From Puia dinghuensis (lineage in GTDB: Bacteria; Bacteroidota; Bacteroidia; Chitinophagales; Chitinophagaceae), in assembly GCF_014642875.1 (NCBI RefSeq), contig NZ_BMJC01000005.1, positions 310,001 to 374,000 of the forward strand: a stretch of 64,000 nucleotides of DNA, given 5' to 3'. Each line of letters opens with the position of its first letter. Positions within the stretch are counted from its first letter, which is position 1. The translations under genes and the position numbers were made by a program. This document shows positions 36,086-47,000 of the stretch, in pieces. The notes under the pieces are model-generated. The model was not told the DNA's origin. It did no database searches and saw only the letters and a program-made list of their open reading frames with translations.

Positions 36086-37714
36086 ATGACCCCATCAAAC
36101 GACATCCCTAAAACAGGAAGACTCGCCCTTATTGCGGCTTGTGTGCTCATGCTTGTGCTGGCCTTCATCCAATGCTACAACGCTGCTGATGGCATTCATT
36201 GGTTCTTCGATCCGGACTATTATCGTGACATGTCCTGCGTTCAGGAAAATCTCTACGGTCATTTTGGCAAAGACCCCAATTACCTCAACAATTATCTTTG
36301 GTATAACCCCCTGCTCACCGGGGTCGAGACGCTTATCGTAAAATTCACCGGCCTGCCGCTCAATCTGGCCTTTGCAAAAGCGGGCGTCTATCTCAACCTC
36401 CTTGCCCCCATTACTTTCACCCTCATGCTGGTCACACTTTTCGACTGGCGCATAGCTGCTGCCGGGTTGCTGTCCTATCTCTTCCTCGCCTCCGGTAACC
36501 ACTATACCTTCGACGCAGCTACCTACTCTCCCTGGCTCTACCCGGGGTCCTTCACCCAGGCCATCTTCTACGGCAACGTCATCTTCTGCTATAAGGCCTT
36601 CACCACGCAAAAGTTTTACTGGTTCCCCATCCTCGGGGCCACGCTTGGCATCAGCTTCCTCGGCCACACTGCGCCGACGATAATTATCATCCTCATCCTG
36701 GTGATCCTTCAAACCGGCAACATCCTGAAAAGCTTCCGCGAAAAAGACTATGCAGCCATAAGAAAATATATTCTGCAGGGAGCCGTCGTCCTCATCCTGT
36801 TCGTCCTATTCTCCATGCCCCTGTTGTATTTCATCGTTGGTAAATATCACCTGAAATTTATCAATCGCATACCCTTCGAATTCGTGGAAGACCTGTTCAT
36901 CTTCCGTAACCTGCCCACCCTTTTCCGCATGAACGTCGGAATCGCCCTCCTCATCGCGGTCATCGGCGTGGTCTGGTTCTTCCGCAACATCCATCAACCC
37001 GTGAGCCGAAAGATCTTTCTGGCCTGGCCCGCACTCGCCATCCTGCTCTTCGTCTATTCCACCGCAGTAAGCTCGCTCGACCGCAACTATAATATACACC
37101 TGCCCGGCACCGTCCCCGCCTTTCATTATTTCTTTTACCTGAAGGCAGCGCAATCCGTCTTCTATGGCTTTGGTCTGGTGTTCCTCCTGCAATACGGCTT
37201 CAGCAGGATAAAAGCCATTCGCGCCCCACAGCTAAAGGACGGACTCCTGGCCTTTGCCGTCCTCCTTTGCGCGATCATCTACTACCCCTTTTACCGCAAC
37301 CGCCAGGACTTTGTTTTCTATCGTACCCAAAACCTGCTCATGGACAAGGCCACAGACAAGATCCAGACCTATGATTATATTCTAAATAACGTCCCACAGG
37401 ATAAAGTGATCCTCTGCGAAGAGACAACCAGCATCTTTCCCGTGATGGCGACGGCAAGAAAGATGGTCTCCAACGGCATCACCTACTCCAACCCCTACGT
37501 GGATTTCTGGCAACGGGAGAACGCCCGCAACAGCATGTTGTCCTACCTGAAGACGGGACAGCCTTCATCCGCAAAGAAATTGTTCGACGACTACCAGGTC
37601 AACTTTATCCTGCTATCTAATGCAACTTTTAGTAATCCTGCTACGCTCTCCGGGTTCGACAGCCGGTTAGTCTATAAAAACGATTCGTACTCGCTATATT
37701 GCATAAAAATGTAG
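36086..37714 (+). CDS. Polytopic membrane protein, GT-C-like
   Basis: 542 residues with about eleven hydrophobic segments and a C-terminal soluble domain of about 130 residues. The first loop holds WFFDPDYYRDMSCVQENLYG, an acidic pattern like the D-x-D/E-x-D first-loop motif of GT-C glycosyltransferases, and the overall layout resembles GT39/GT83-like proteins. No exact family was recognised. An open frame continues upstream to a TTG at 35993, but that start would lie inside the TAGATTTG promoter box; ATG 36086 also precedes the first membrane segment closely. It leads an apparent operon with the flippase (25-base gap) and a Cupin_8 gene. Confidence 0.75.
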   Translation: MTPSNDIPKTGRLALIAACVLMLVLAFIQCYNAADGIHWFFDPDYYRDMSCVQENLYGHFGKDPNYLNNYLWYNPLLTGVETLIVKFTGLPLNLAFAKAGVYLNLLAPITFTLMLVTLFDWRIAAAGLLSYLFLASGNHYTFDAATYSPWLYPGSFTQAIFYGNVIFCYKAFTTQKFYWFPILGATLGISFLGHTAPTIIIILILVILQTGNILKSFREKDYAAIRKYILQGAVVLILFVLFSMPLLYFIVGKYHLKFINRIPFEFVEDLFIFRNLPTLFRMNVGIALLIAVIGVVWFFRNIHQPVSRKIFLAWPALAILLFVYSTAVSSLDRNYNIHLPGTVPAFHYFFYLKAAQSVFYGFGLVFLLQYGFSRIKAIRAPQLKDGLLAFAVLLCAIIYYPFYRNRQDFVFYRTQNLLMDKATDKIQTYDYILNNVPQDKVILCEETTSIFPVMATARKMVSNGITYSNPYVDFWQRENARNSMLSYLKTGQPSSAKKLFDDYQVNFILLSNATFSNPATLSGFDSRLVYKNDSYSLYCIKM

Positions 37715-37738
37715 CCAGACGGAAAGGCTTACAATACC

Positions 37739-39082
37739 ATGACTACATCTAATCGGCGCTATTGGCTTCAATCCGGGTTCCTGAGCCTGATGATCAATTT
37801 CCAGAATCTGCTCTTCGGGTTTGGCAGCTTTTATCTCCTTGTCCGCATGCTGGACAAACATACCTTTGGCATCTGGTCCCTCTTCATCGCCACCACCACG
37901 ATCTTCGACTCGGCACGCAGTGGCATGATCCAAAACGCACTCATCAAATACCTTTCCGACCACACCGAAAAAGATCATCCCGCCATCCTTTCGGCCTCCT
38001 TTTATCTCAGCGGGGCCCTGATGCTGGTTTGCATCATCGTCAACATCAGCATTGCCGGCTACCTGGCCCACATCTGGCATGACAACCAACTCATCGGCAT
38101 GTTCTATGCCTTCAACCTCGTCTACCTGCTGCAGGGTATCCTTTATCAGTTGCAATGGGTTGAGCAGGCCAACCTCAGCTTCAAAGGCGTACTCACCAGC
38201 AGCGTGATCCGGCAGGGCGGCTTCTTCGTCTACATCGTGCTGGCCTTCTTCCTGCATTGGCCCGGAAGATTGATGAACTTCATCTGGGTACAGGCTGCCT
38301 GCGCGTTGGTCGCACTGTTCGTTCAATATGGCTTCGTCCGCAAAAACCTGATCCTCACCAGGAAGATCGACTACGCCTGGGCAAAAAGACTATTCGGCTA
38401 TGGCAAATACGTCTTCGGCACCAACATCAGCGGCATCCTCACCGGCACCATCAACCAGATGATGCTGGGCGCCCTCCTGTCGGCCGATGCGGCAGGGGCC
38501 TTCAACGTAGCCATCCGAATCACCACGCTCACCGAAGTTCCTACCAATGCCCTTGGAACCATCGTCTTCCCCCAAAGCTCCAAACGCTTCGCCAGCGAAG
38601 GCAAGGGTGCAATAAAATACCTCTATGAGAAATCTGTCGGCACGCTGCTGGCCATCCTCATTCCATCACTCGCCATCCTCTTTTTCTTTCCGGGCTTCGT
38701 AGTCCACGTCATCGCTGGTAGCAAATACCCGGAAACCATACCCATCATCCGGCTCACTGTCCTCTATTGCCTGCTGACTCCCTTCAGCCGGCTCTTCGGC
38801 ACCATCCTCGACTCCATCGGCAAACCCCGCATCAACTTCATCATCATCATCCTGTTCACGACAGTCGAACTGGTTCTCACCTGGTATTTCATCATCGCCT
38901 TCGGAATATTGGGCGCCGTATACGCAACGCTCACGGCCTGCATCCTTTTTTTCATCGTGATGCAGATTATCCTCGCACAGCTGCTAAAGATAAACTTCCT
39001 GAATACCTTTGTTTACGCAGTCCAGTTCTACCCTGATTTTTATCAGAACTATATAAAAAAAAGAAGTATTTTTCATTCATAA
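37739..39082 (+). CDS. Polysaccharide flippase (Wzx/MOP superfamily), second copy
   Basis: A 447-residue membrane protein with the MOP-superfamily layout. The beginning (FLSLMINFQNLLFGFGSFYLLVR, FGIWSLFIATTTIFDSAR) parallels the flippase at 17847, and TVEVPTNALG-like and FASEGKGAIKYLYEKSVGTLLAI regions correspond between the two. It should export a second lipid-linked oligosaccharide, or a lipid-linked product of this neighbourhood. It lies between a GT-C-like protein and a Cupin_8 gene, 10 bases before the latter, so all three are probably co-transcribed. A direct role in exporting the NRPS product is conceivable but unsupported. Confidence 0.87.
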   Translation: MTTSNRRYWLQSGFLSLMINFQNLLFGFGSFYLLVRMLDKHTFGIWSLFIATTTIFDSARSGMIQNALIKYLSDHTEKDHPAILSASFYLSGALMLVCIIVNISIAGYLAHIWHDNQLIGMFYAFNLVYLLQGILYQLQWVEQANLSFKGVLTSSVIRQGGFFVYIVLAFFLHWPGRLMNFIWVQAACALVALFVQYGFVRKNLILTRKIDYAWAKRLFGYGKYVFGTNISGILTGTINQMMLGALLSADAAGAFNVAIRITTLTEVPTNALGTIVFPQSSKRFASEGKGAIKYLYEKSVGTLLAILIPSLAILFFFPGFVVHVIAGSKYPETIPIIRLTVLYCLLTPFSRLFGTILDSIGKPRINFIIIILFTTVELVLTWYFIIAFGILGAVYATLTACILFFIVMQIILAQLLKINFLNTFVYAVQFYPDFYQNYIKKRSIFHS

Positions 39083-39092
39083 ACCCCGCAAA

Positions 39093-39947
39093 ATGGAAGT
39101 GCAGCGAGTCGACGACATCACCCCCAAAGAATTTTATAACGAGTTCTACATGACCGGAACTCCAGTCGTCTTTAAGAATGCATCCAAGGTCTGGAAAGCA
39201 AATGGTCTCTTTACACCCGATTGGTTCCGCGAAAACTATCCCGATCGCACGACAGAAGTGAAAGGCAAGAACTACACCATGCGCGAAGTGCTCGATCTGG
39301 TGCAGAACAGCACCGAACAAAACCCTGCTCCCTATCCCATTATCTTCAATATCCCGGAAACGCTGCCCGAACTCACTCCCCTGCTGCAACCCCTCAGCCT
39401 CAACTACGCCGTGCCTAATTGGTTGGAGAGTAAATGGTTCAAAAGAGGCCACTGGGGCGGCGTCACCGAACTCTTCATCGGGGGCCCCGGTGGAAGGTTC
39501 CCTTATGTCCACCTCGACTACTATCATCTCAGCGCCTGGATAAACCAGCTCTATGGCGAAAAACGCTTCACCGTTTTCCCCCGCGGCCAGGAAGAATTCC
39601 TCTATCCGAAACCCGACGATCCCTGGCGCTCTGATATCAACATCTTCGAACCCGACTTCGGGAAACACCCCAAATACCGCAACGCCACTCCCATCCACTT
39701 CACCGTTGGAGCCGGCGAAACGCTCTTCATTCCCTTCGGAACATGGCACAGCGCCTACTCGCTGACGCCAACTATCTCCGTGGCTTTCGATCAGCTGAAT
39801 CGAAAGAACTACAAAGATTTCATGAAAGATGTTTGGATGTTCAAAAAGCGGCAGGGAACAATGAAGGCGATCACCATGTACAGCTATGCCTGGCTCGCCG
39901 GCCAGACGTGTAAACTAGGCGATGCACTGGGGACAAAACGATCTTAG
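39093..39947 (+). CDS. Cupin_8/JmjC-like putative Fe(II)/2-oxoglutarate oxygenase, copy 2
   Basis: A 284-residue relative of the proteins at 33491 and 39974. Metal ligands are H140-x-D142 (VHLDYYH) and distal H219 (GTWHSA). It shares the opening TPVVFKNASKVWKA, the FRENYPD block and the LYGEKRFTVFPRGQEEFLYPKPDD block, where the paralogues have LIIYPPDQEPFLY and FILYSPDQAPYMY. The dense charged tail after residue 250 differs from copy 1. Immediate placement after the second flippase suggests hydroxylation of a small molecule or protein handled by this operon. The substrate is unknown. It converges on copy 3 with a 26-base gap. Confidence 0.82.
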   Translation: MEVQRVDDITPKEFYNEFYMTGTPVVFKNASKVWKANGLFTPDWFRENYPDRTTEVKGKNYTMREVLDLVQNSTEQNPAPYPIIFNIPETLPELTPLLQPLSLNYAVPNWLESKWFKRGHWGGVTELFIGGPGGRFPYVHLDYYHLSAWINQLYGEKRFTVFPRGQEEFLYPKPDDPWRSDINIFEPDFGKHPKYRNATPIHFTVGAGETLFIPFGTWHSAYSLTPTISVAFDQLNRKNYKDFMKDVWMFKKRQGTMKAITMYSYAWLAGQTCKLGDALGTKRS

Positions 39948-39973
39948 CAATGGTAGCCCCCCGGGGTCTATCA

Positions 39974-40879
39974 TCAGCGCACAAATGATTCCTGGATGTC
40001 CATGATCTTCCCGAGCACTTTGCCATACGCCAACACAGCCAGCGCCATAAAGGATGATGTAGCGTTTTCCTTCCGCCGCCACACCTTGGCTTCATCCCGG
40101 ACATAGGCATCCCAGTTAGCGTGACTTAAATGACAACGCCCAATGGAGATGGAAGGCTCATGTATCTGGGTAATATGCCACCACCCGGTAGGGAATAACA
40201 AGGTCTCACCAGGGTATATCGTCACCCGCATAGGCCTCGTTTCCCGAAACAAGGGGAAGCGCTCGTAATCCGGATTCACCGCATCCACCTGCGACACTTT
40301 GGGATTGTGCGGCTGCGGATACATATATGGAGCCTGGTCGGGGGAATAAAGAATAAATTCCTTACTGCCATATAACATCGTCGCCTGGTTGTGCAGGTAT
40401 AGTTCATCGATATGCAGGAAAGGAAAAGCCGCCCCTTTGCCGCCAACAAATATTTCGTACACCTCCGTGCCATGCATCATAAACCGGGGGAGCAGTGGAT
40501 GGTTGATCCGGTCGATCTTACTATACACGATCTCCGGCTTGAATTCTTTTCTTAATTCGGGGCAATAATACTCCACATTGATACTAAACGGGTAGGGCGC
40601 CGGATTCTCGGCAGATGAGACCAATACCCTATCGATCAGGTCGGCAAAACTGTATTCTACCCCCTTGATCTTCTTCTTAAGGTGACCGTAATTTTCCTTG
40701 ATGAATTCAGGCGTGACCTTCCCCATCCCGGGCCATTTATTTGCAGTGTCCGTAAGGATCACCGGCCGCGAGGGTTCGATATATTCTTTTATCAGCTCTT
40801 TCCGGGACAGGTTCTCCCGGCGGTCGATGGACCCGGCGGTCTTGGAAAAGGTTGACTGCTGTACTTTTTCCTGCAGCAT
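39974..40879 (-). CDS. Cupin_8/JmjC-like putative Fe(II)/2-oxoglutarate oxygenase, copy 3
   Basis: A 301-residue third member of the local Cupin_8 set. Ligands are H156-x-D158 (LHIDELY) and distal H235 (GWWHITQ). It carries a 25-residue N-terminal extension before the shared block RPVILTDTANKWPG. It is transcribed divergently from the NRPS-PKS gene, with 192 bases between starts, so it is the closest candidate tailoring oxygenase for that pathway, for example for amino-acid hydroxylation before or after loading. That assignment is inference from position. Confidence 0.82.
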   Translation of the reverse strand: MLQEKVQQSTFSKTAGSIDRRENLSRKELIKEYIEPSRPVILTDTANKWPGMGKVTPEFIKENYGHLKKKIKGVEYSFADLIDRVLVSSAENPAPYPFSINVEYYCPELRKEFKPEIVYSKIDRINHPLLPRFMMHGTEVYEIFVGGKGAAFPFLHIDELYLHNQATMLYGSKEFILYSPDQAPYMYPQPHNPKVSQVDAVNPDYERFPLFRETRPMRVTIYPGETLLFPTGWWHITQIHEPSISIGRCHLSHANWDAYVRDEAKVWRRKENATSSFMALAVLAYGKVLGKIMDIQESFVR

Positions 40880-40985
40880 AAAAGGGGTTACTGGTTTTGG
40901 GTATTCTGTCTACAAGATAGGCATTTTTACTTAATTTTTTATGCCCAAATGAACCAAAAGACTAAAAAAATCGCAATGCAATTCG

Positions 40986-40993
40986 TATATTTG
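40986..40993 (+). promoter_or_regulatory. Putative -7 box of the NRPS-PKS operon promoter
   Basis: TATATTTG matches TAnnTTTG exactly and lies 78 bases before the start codon of the NRPS-PKS gene in the divergent 192-base spacer. It implies a leader of about 70 bases. No strong -33 TTG is at the expected distance. Confidence 0.5.
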
Positions 40994-41071
40994 ATAGTCT
41001 ATCAAAACCCCTAAAATACGCGGCAGACATAGATTCTGCGCGGAGATGCTAACCGCTTTATCGTAGTAGCT

Positions 41072-44000
41072 ATGGAACTGTCCATTCATTCACTGTTTGA
41101 TCGTCAGTTTCGTCAGACTCCCGGCCTCCCCGCCGTGCGCTTTGGCGATCGCATCCTCACTTACGCAGACCTCGACCGCGAAGCAACCCGCCTTGCACAA
41201 GCTATCATCACCCGATCGCCCAACTCCGCAGCCATAGGCATCAGCACCATCCGCCGGCCCGAAATGATCGTCGGTGTCCTCGCCATCCTCCGTTCGGGGA
41301 AAGCCTATCTGCCACTCGATCCTTCCTACCCGGTGGATCGCTTACAACAGATCGTTTCGGATTCCGGCATCGACACCTGCCTGTGCATGCGGACGGAAGA
41401 AGAAGCCGTTCTCGCTTCCCTGCAAGGGCTGGAGCCTATGCCCTTCGACGCCGAAGCTTCTTCGGCGGCTGATCTAACGGTTACACCTCAGCGTAACCCG
41501 TTCCTTGCTTATATCCTCTATACTTCCGGCTCCACCGGCAAGTCGAAAGGCGTCTGCATGGGGCATGGCCCGCTGGTCAACCTGCTGCAATGGCAGCAAC
41601 GCCATTCCACCGCCACAGCCGGCACCCGCACCCTCCAGTTCGCCCCCCTTACCTTCGACGTTTCCTTCCAGGAGGTATTCGCCACCCTCACAACCGGCGG
41701 GACACTGATACTCATCGAAGACGAACTGCGCCTCGACCCACAGAAATTACTCCGTTTCATCGGGACGGAAGGCATCAACCGCATCTTCCTCCCCTTCGTT
41801 GCACTTCAATACATCACCGAAGCGGCGGACGCTTCCAACCTTTTTCCTTCCTGTCTCCGGGAAGTAATGACAGCCGGCGAACAATTAAAAATAACTCCGC
41901 AGGTGGTCAATTTCTTTTCGGCCCTCCCCGGCGCCACACTCTTCAACCAGTATGGCCCCACCGAGACCCACGTCGTGACGGAATTGGTTCTCCGTGGAGA
42001 ACCCGCCTCCTGGCCCCCTCTCCCCACCATCGGCACACCCATCGACAACACCGGCGCCTGGATCCTCGATCCTGAAAATGAGCGAAAGCGCCTCATGCCC
42101 GACGGCGCCATAGGCGAACTCTGCTTCAGCGGCGACTGCCTCTCCGAAGGCTACCTCCACCGCCCCGAACTCACTGCAGAGAAATACCAGCTGTGGACCC
42201 ATCCCGAAAAAGGACAACTACGCATATATAGAACAGGCGACCTGGCCCGCTACCTGCCCGACGGCAACATCGAATTCCTCGGCCGCATGGACCACCAGGT
42301 GAAGATCCGCGGCTACCGCATCGAACTGGGTGAAATAGAGGTCGTCCTCAACCAGGCGGCAGATGTAGGACAGGCTGTAGTGGTCGCAAGAGAAGATGTC
42401 CCCGGAACAAAAAGACTAGTGGCCTATCTCGTCAGCAGCAACGGCAGGAAAGATACCCCCGCTCTACGGCAGCACATCGCCCGCACCCTACCTGATTATA
42501 TGATGCCGGCAGCCTTCGTATGGCTCGACGAGCTCCCCCATACTACCAGCGGGAAGATCGACAAGCTTTCCCTTCCCAAACCCGAGATCCGGCGACCTGA
42601 CCTGGCCGTTCTTTATAAAGCACCTGTCTCCAAAACCGAGACCATCATTGCCACCCTCTGGGCCGCCTTCCTTCAGCTGGACAGAATAGGCACGGAAGAT
42701 AATTTCTTCGAGCTGGGCGGCAATTCTCTGGTGGCGCTGAAGACCGTAGCAGCCCTTCAACAACAACACGGACTCGATCTGCCCATCACCCGGCTCTACC
42801 AGTTCCCCACCATAAAGGCGCTCGCCGCCTGGCTGGAAGACGGCGTAACTACCCGGCTGCGGCTGCCCAAAGATCATGGCCGCCGCAACACCGGTAACGC
42901 CGCGGATGACGACATCGCTATCATCGGCATGGCAGGCCGCTTCCCCGGCGCTTCCACCATCGAAGAGCTGTGGACCCTGCTGAAAGAAGGGAAAGAAACC
43001 GTCTCCTTCTTCACAAAAGAAGAACTGGATGCTTCCATTCCCAAGGACCTCCGCAACGATCCCGACTATGTGCCGGCCCGCGGCATCATCGATGGCGCCG
43101 ACACCTTCGACGCGGGTTTCTTCGGCATCAGCCCCCGCCTCGCCGAGCTGATGGACCCCCAGCAACGCATCTTCCTCGAAATAGCCTGGGAAGCCCTCGA
43201 AAAGACAGGCTATCTCCCGGACACGGATAGATTCTCTGGCTCCATCGGCGTCTTCGCCGGCTCGGGCAATAACAGCTATTATCTCAACAACGTCATCCCC
43301 AACAAAGAGCTGGTCGATAGGGTAGGCGGCTTCCAGGTGATGACTTACAACGAAAAAGACTATGTCGCCAGCCGCACTGCATACATCCTCGACCTGAAAG
43401 GCCCCGCCGTCAGCGTCCATTCGGGTTGCTCCACTTCCTTGCTGGCCGTCGCCCAGGCCATGGACAGCCTGCGCAAAGGCTATTGCGACATCGCCCTGGC
43501 CGGCGGCGCTTCCGTCACCGCCCCCATCCGAAGCGGTCATGTTTACCAGGAAGGCGCCATGCTCAGCCGCGATGGCCATTGCCGGCCCTTCGACGCAGAA
43601 GCCCAGGGCACCACCTTTAGCGACGGCGCAGGCGTCGTCCTGCTGAAGACAAGGCAACAGGCCGAAAAAGACGGCGATACCATCTATGCAGTGATAAAAG
43701 GCGCAGGCGTCAACAACGACGGCGGCGGAAAAGGAAGCTTCACCGCCCCGAGTGCTGAAGGACAGGCGGGCGCCATCGCTATGGCGATCGCCGAAGCCGG
43801 CATCGACGCATCCTCCATCAGCTACGTAGAAGCCCACGGCACCGCAACTCCCCTTGGCGATCCGATAGAGATCGAAGGCCTCCGGATAGCCTTTGGCGAA
43901 CAGGAAAAACAACAATATTGCGCGCTGGGTTCCATCAAAAGCAACATGGGACACCTCACCGCCGCAGCAGGCGTCGCCGGTCTCATCAAAACAACCCTGG

Positions 44001-47000
44001 CGCTCTGGCACCGGCAACTTCCCCCATCCATCAACTTCAGCTCGGCCAACCCCGATATCGACTTCCGGCAAACCCCCTTCTTTGTCAATACGACCCTCCG
44101 CGACTGGCAAAGCACCGGCCCAAGAAGGGCTGGCGTCAGCTCCTTCGGCGTCGGCGGAACAAACGTACACGTCATCGTAGAAGAGGCGCAGCAACCCGCC
44201 CAACCTTCTTCTACCACCACCCGGCCCCTGCAACTCATCACGTTCAGCGCCAGGACCCCGCAAAGCCGCGAAGCCTACGCCGGCCGCCTGGCCGCTTTCG
44301 CATCGGCAACCCCCGACCCTGCTACGGCGTCCCGGGAACTCGCCGATATCGCCTATACCCTCCAAACGACCCGTGCCAACTTCGCCGCCCGCCGCTTCAT
44401 CCTGGCCACCGACGAAAAACACCTGGTCGGCCAGCTGCAACAACCTTCCCCGGCTCCTTCCACTTCAGGGATGCTGGAGGAAGCCCCGGCAGGTGTCGTC
44501 TTCCTCTTCCCGGGCCAGGGTTCACAACAAGTGAACATGGGCCTCGAACTCTACCAGCATGAGCCCGTCTTCCGGCAGGCGGTAGACGAATGCGCCCGAC
44601 TGCTCCAGCCCATCATGGGAGAAGATATTCGGGAGGTCCTCTACCCCGCGCAGGTTACCCCGGAGACGGCCGGCCGCATCAACAATACGCTCTATGCCCA
44701 ACCCGCGCTCTTCGTTATAGAATACGCCCTGGCATGCCTCTGGAAAAGCTGGGGAATCACCCCCGCCGCCTTCGCCGGGCATAGCATCGGGGAGTTCGTA
44801 GCAGCTCATCTGGCAGGAGTCTTCAGCCTCGAAGCAGGGTTACAACTCATCGCCACCCGTGGTCGGATGATGGCCGAACAACCCGCCGGCAGCATGTTGA
44901 GCATCCGCGCTCCGCACCATAAGATCACCCCCCTGCTGCCTTCGACACTTTCGCTTGCCGCCGTCAACAGCCCCGAGCTCTGCGTCGTATCCGGGCCAAC
45001 CGACGAGATTACGGCTTTCTCCATTCTGCTCGAAAACCAGAGCGTCCAAAACAAAACACTCTATACCAGCCATGCCTTTCACTCTGCCATGATGGACCCC
45101 GTCGTGGAGCCCTTCCGGCAACTGGTGGCATCCATACCATTAAGCCTGCCCCGGCTGCCCATCGCATCTACCGCCACCGGCAAATGGCTCAGCGACGCTG
45201 AAGCCACCGACCCGGCCTACTGGGCAGGACACCTGCGGGCAACCGTCCGGTTCTCCGACGCCATCATCACCCTGTTGGACAACGGCAACCGCCTGATGCT
45301 CGAGGTCGGCCCCGGCAAGGTCGCTTCCGTCCTCGTCCGTCAGCACCGCACGGCAAAACCGGCTGCCGCTATAAGCAGCCTCGATACCGAAGAAAGCACC
45401 TCTCACTACTACGCCATCCTCAAAGCGCTCGGGCAACTTTGGCTCAACGGCATCCAGCCCGACTGGAAAACCTTTTACACCGGCCAGCACCGCCGCCGAC
45501 TGGAACTCCCCGCCTATGCCTTCGAAAAACACCCTTGCTGGGTCAACCCGCCGCAACCACCAACTCAGGTGCAGCCGACCATCGAGGCCGCCCCTGCTCA
45601 ACATACTCCCGCAACCGATAATTCGACTCAACACACCCCCATGCGTACACGAGAACTCCTCCTCCGGAAAGTAAAAGAGATCATGGAAGACGCTTCCGGA
45701 ATTGAACTGCAAACCGCCGACGCCGACGCAAGCTTTGTTGAACTCGGGCTCGATTCCCTCCTGCTGACCCAGGTGGCCCTCAACCTCAAAAAAAGCTTTA
45801 ACCTGCCCATCACCTTCCGGCAGCTGAACGAAGAATATGGCAGCTTCAGCCTCCTGGTAGCCTACCTGGACGCCAACCTGCCCCCCGACCCGGTGCAACA
45901 ACCCCAGGCAACGGCCCCAATGCCACAACCAGTCGCCGCAACCGCCCCCGTGAACTACATCCCTGTGGCCGGCAACAACAACACAGTCATCGGCCTCATC
46001 TCCCAACAGATACAACTACTGGCCCAACAGATCGCCCTTCTCCAGGGCGGCGCACCAGCACCGGCCCCCGTCGTTGCGACGCCGCAGGCATCGGCAGCCC
46101 CAACATTCACACCGGCTCCATCCACCAATGGCAAACCCAAAACAGACGGCGAGCTCACTGCCGAAGAAGTAGTCGAACATAAGAAACCCTTTGGCGCCAC
46201 TGCCAAGATCGATAGATCCGCTCGCGAACTCGACGCCAGGCAACAGTCCTTCCTCGATGACCTGGTTGCCCGCTACACCACAAAGACCGCATCCAGCAAA
46301 GGCTACACGGCCGAGCATCGTTCCTACACGGCCGACCCGCGTGTGGTCACCGGCTTCAAACCCCAGACAAAAGAGATCGTCTATCCCATCGTCGTCAACC
46401 GTTCGAAAGGCAGCCGCCTCTGGGATCTCGACGGCAACGAATACATCGACGCCCTCAACGGTTTCGGCTCTAATATGTTCGGCTATCAGCCCGACTTCAT
46501 CGTCAAAGCGATAAAAGAACAGATGGACAAAGGTTATGAGATAGGTCCACAACACGAATTGGCCGGCCCCGTAAGCAAGCTCATCTGCGAATTCACCGGC
46601 TTCGACCGCGCCGCCCTTTGCAACACCGGCTCCGAAGCCGTCCTGGGCGCTATGCGCATAGCCCGCACCGTTACCGGCCGCAGCACCATCGTCGCCTTCG
46701 CGGGGTCCTACCACGGCATCGTTGACGAAGTCATCGTCCGCGGCTCCAAAAAGCTCAAATCCTACCCGGCCGCCCCCGGCATCATGCCCGAAGCAGTACA
46801 GAATATGCTTATCCTCGACTATGGTACGGAAGAAACCCTCCGCATCATAAAAGAACGGGCACACGATCTCGCAGCCGTCCTGGTAGAACCTGTCCAAAGC
46901 CGCCGCCCCGAATTCCAACCCGTGGAATTTCTGCAACAGTTGCGTACCATCACCGAGAATGCAGGCGTTTGCCTCATCTTTGACGAGGTGATCACCGGCT

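Noticed and set aside
42488-44443. 651-codon open frame on the minus strand antisense to the NRPS-PKS gene
   Set aside because: It is opposite the KS/AT region, whose catalytic motifs are all in the plus frame; the antisense frame is open because of GC-biased codons and shows no protein family pattern.
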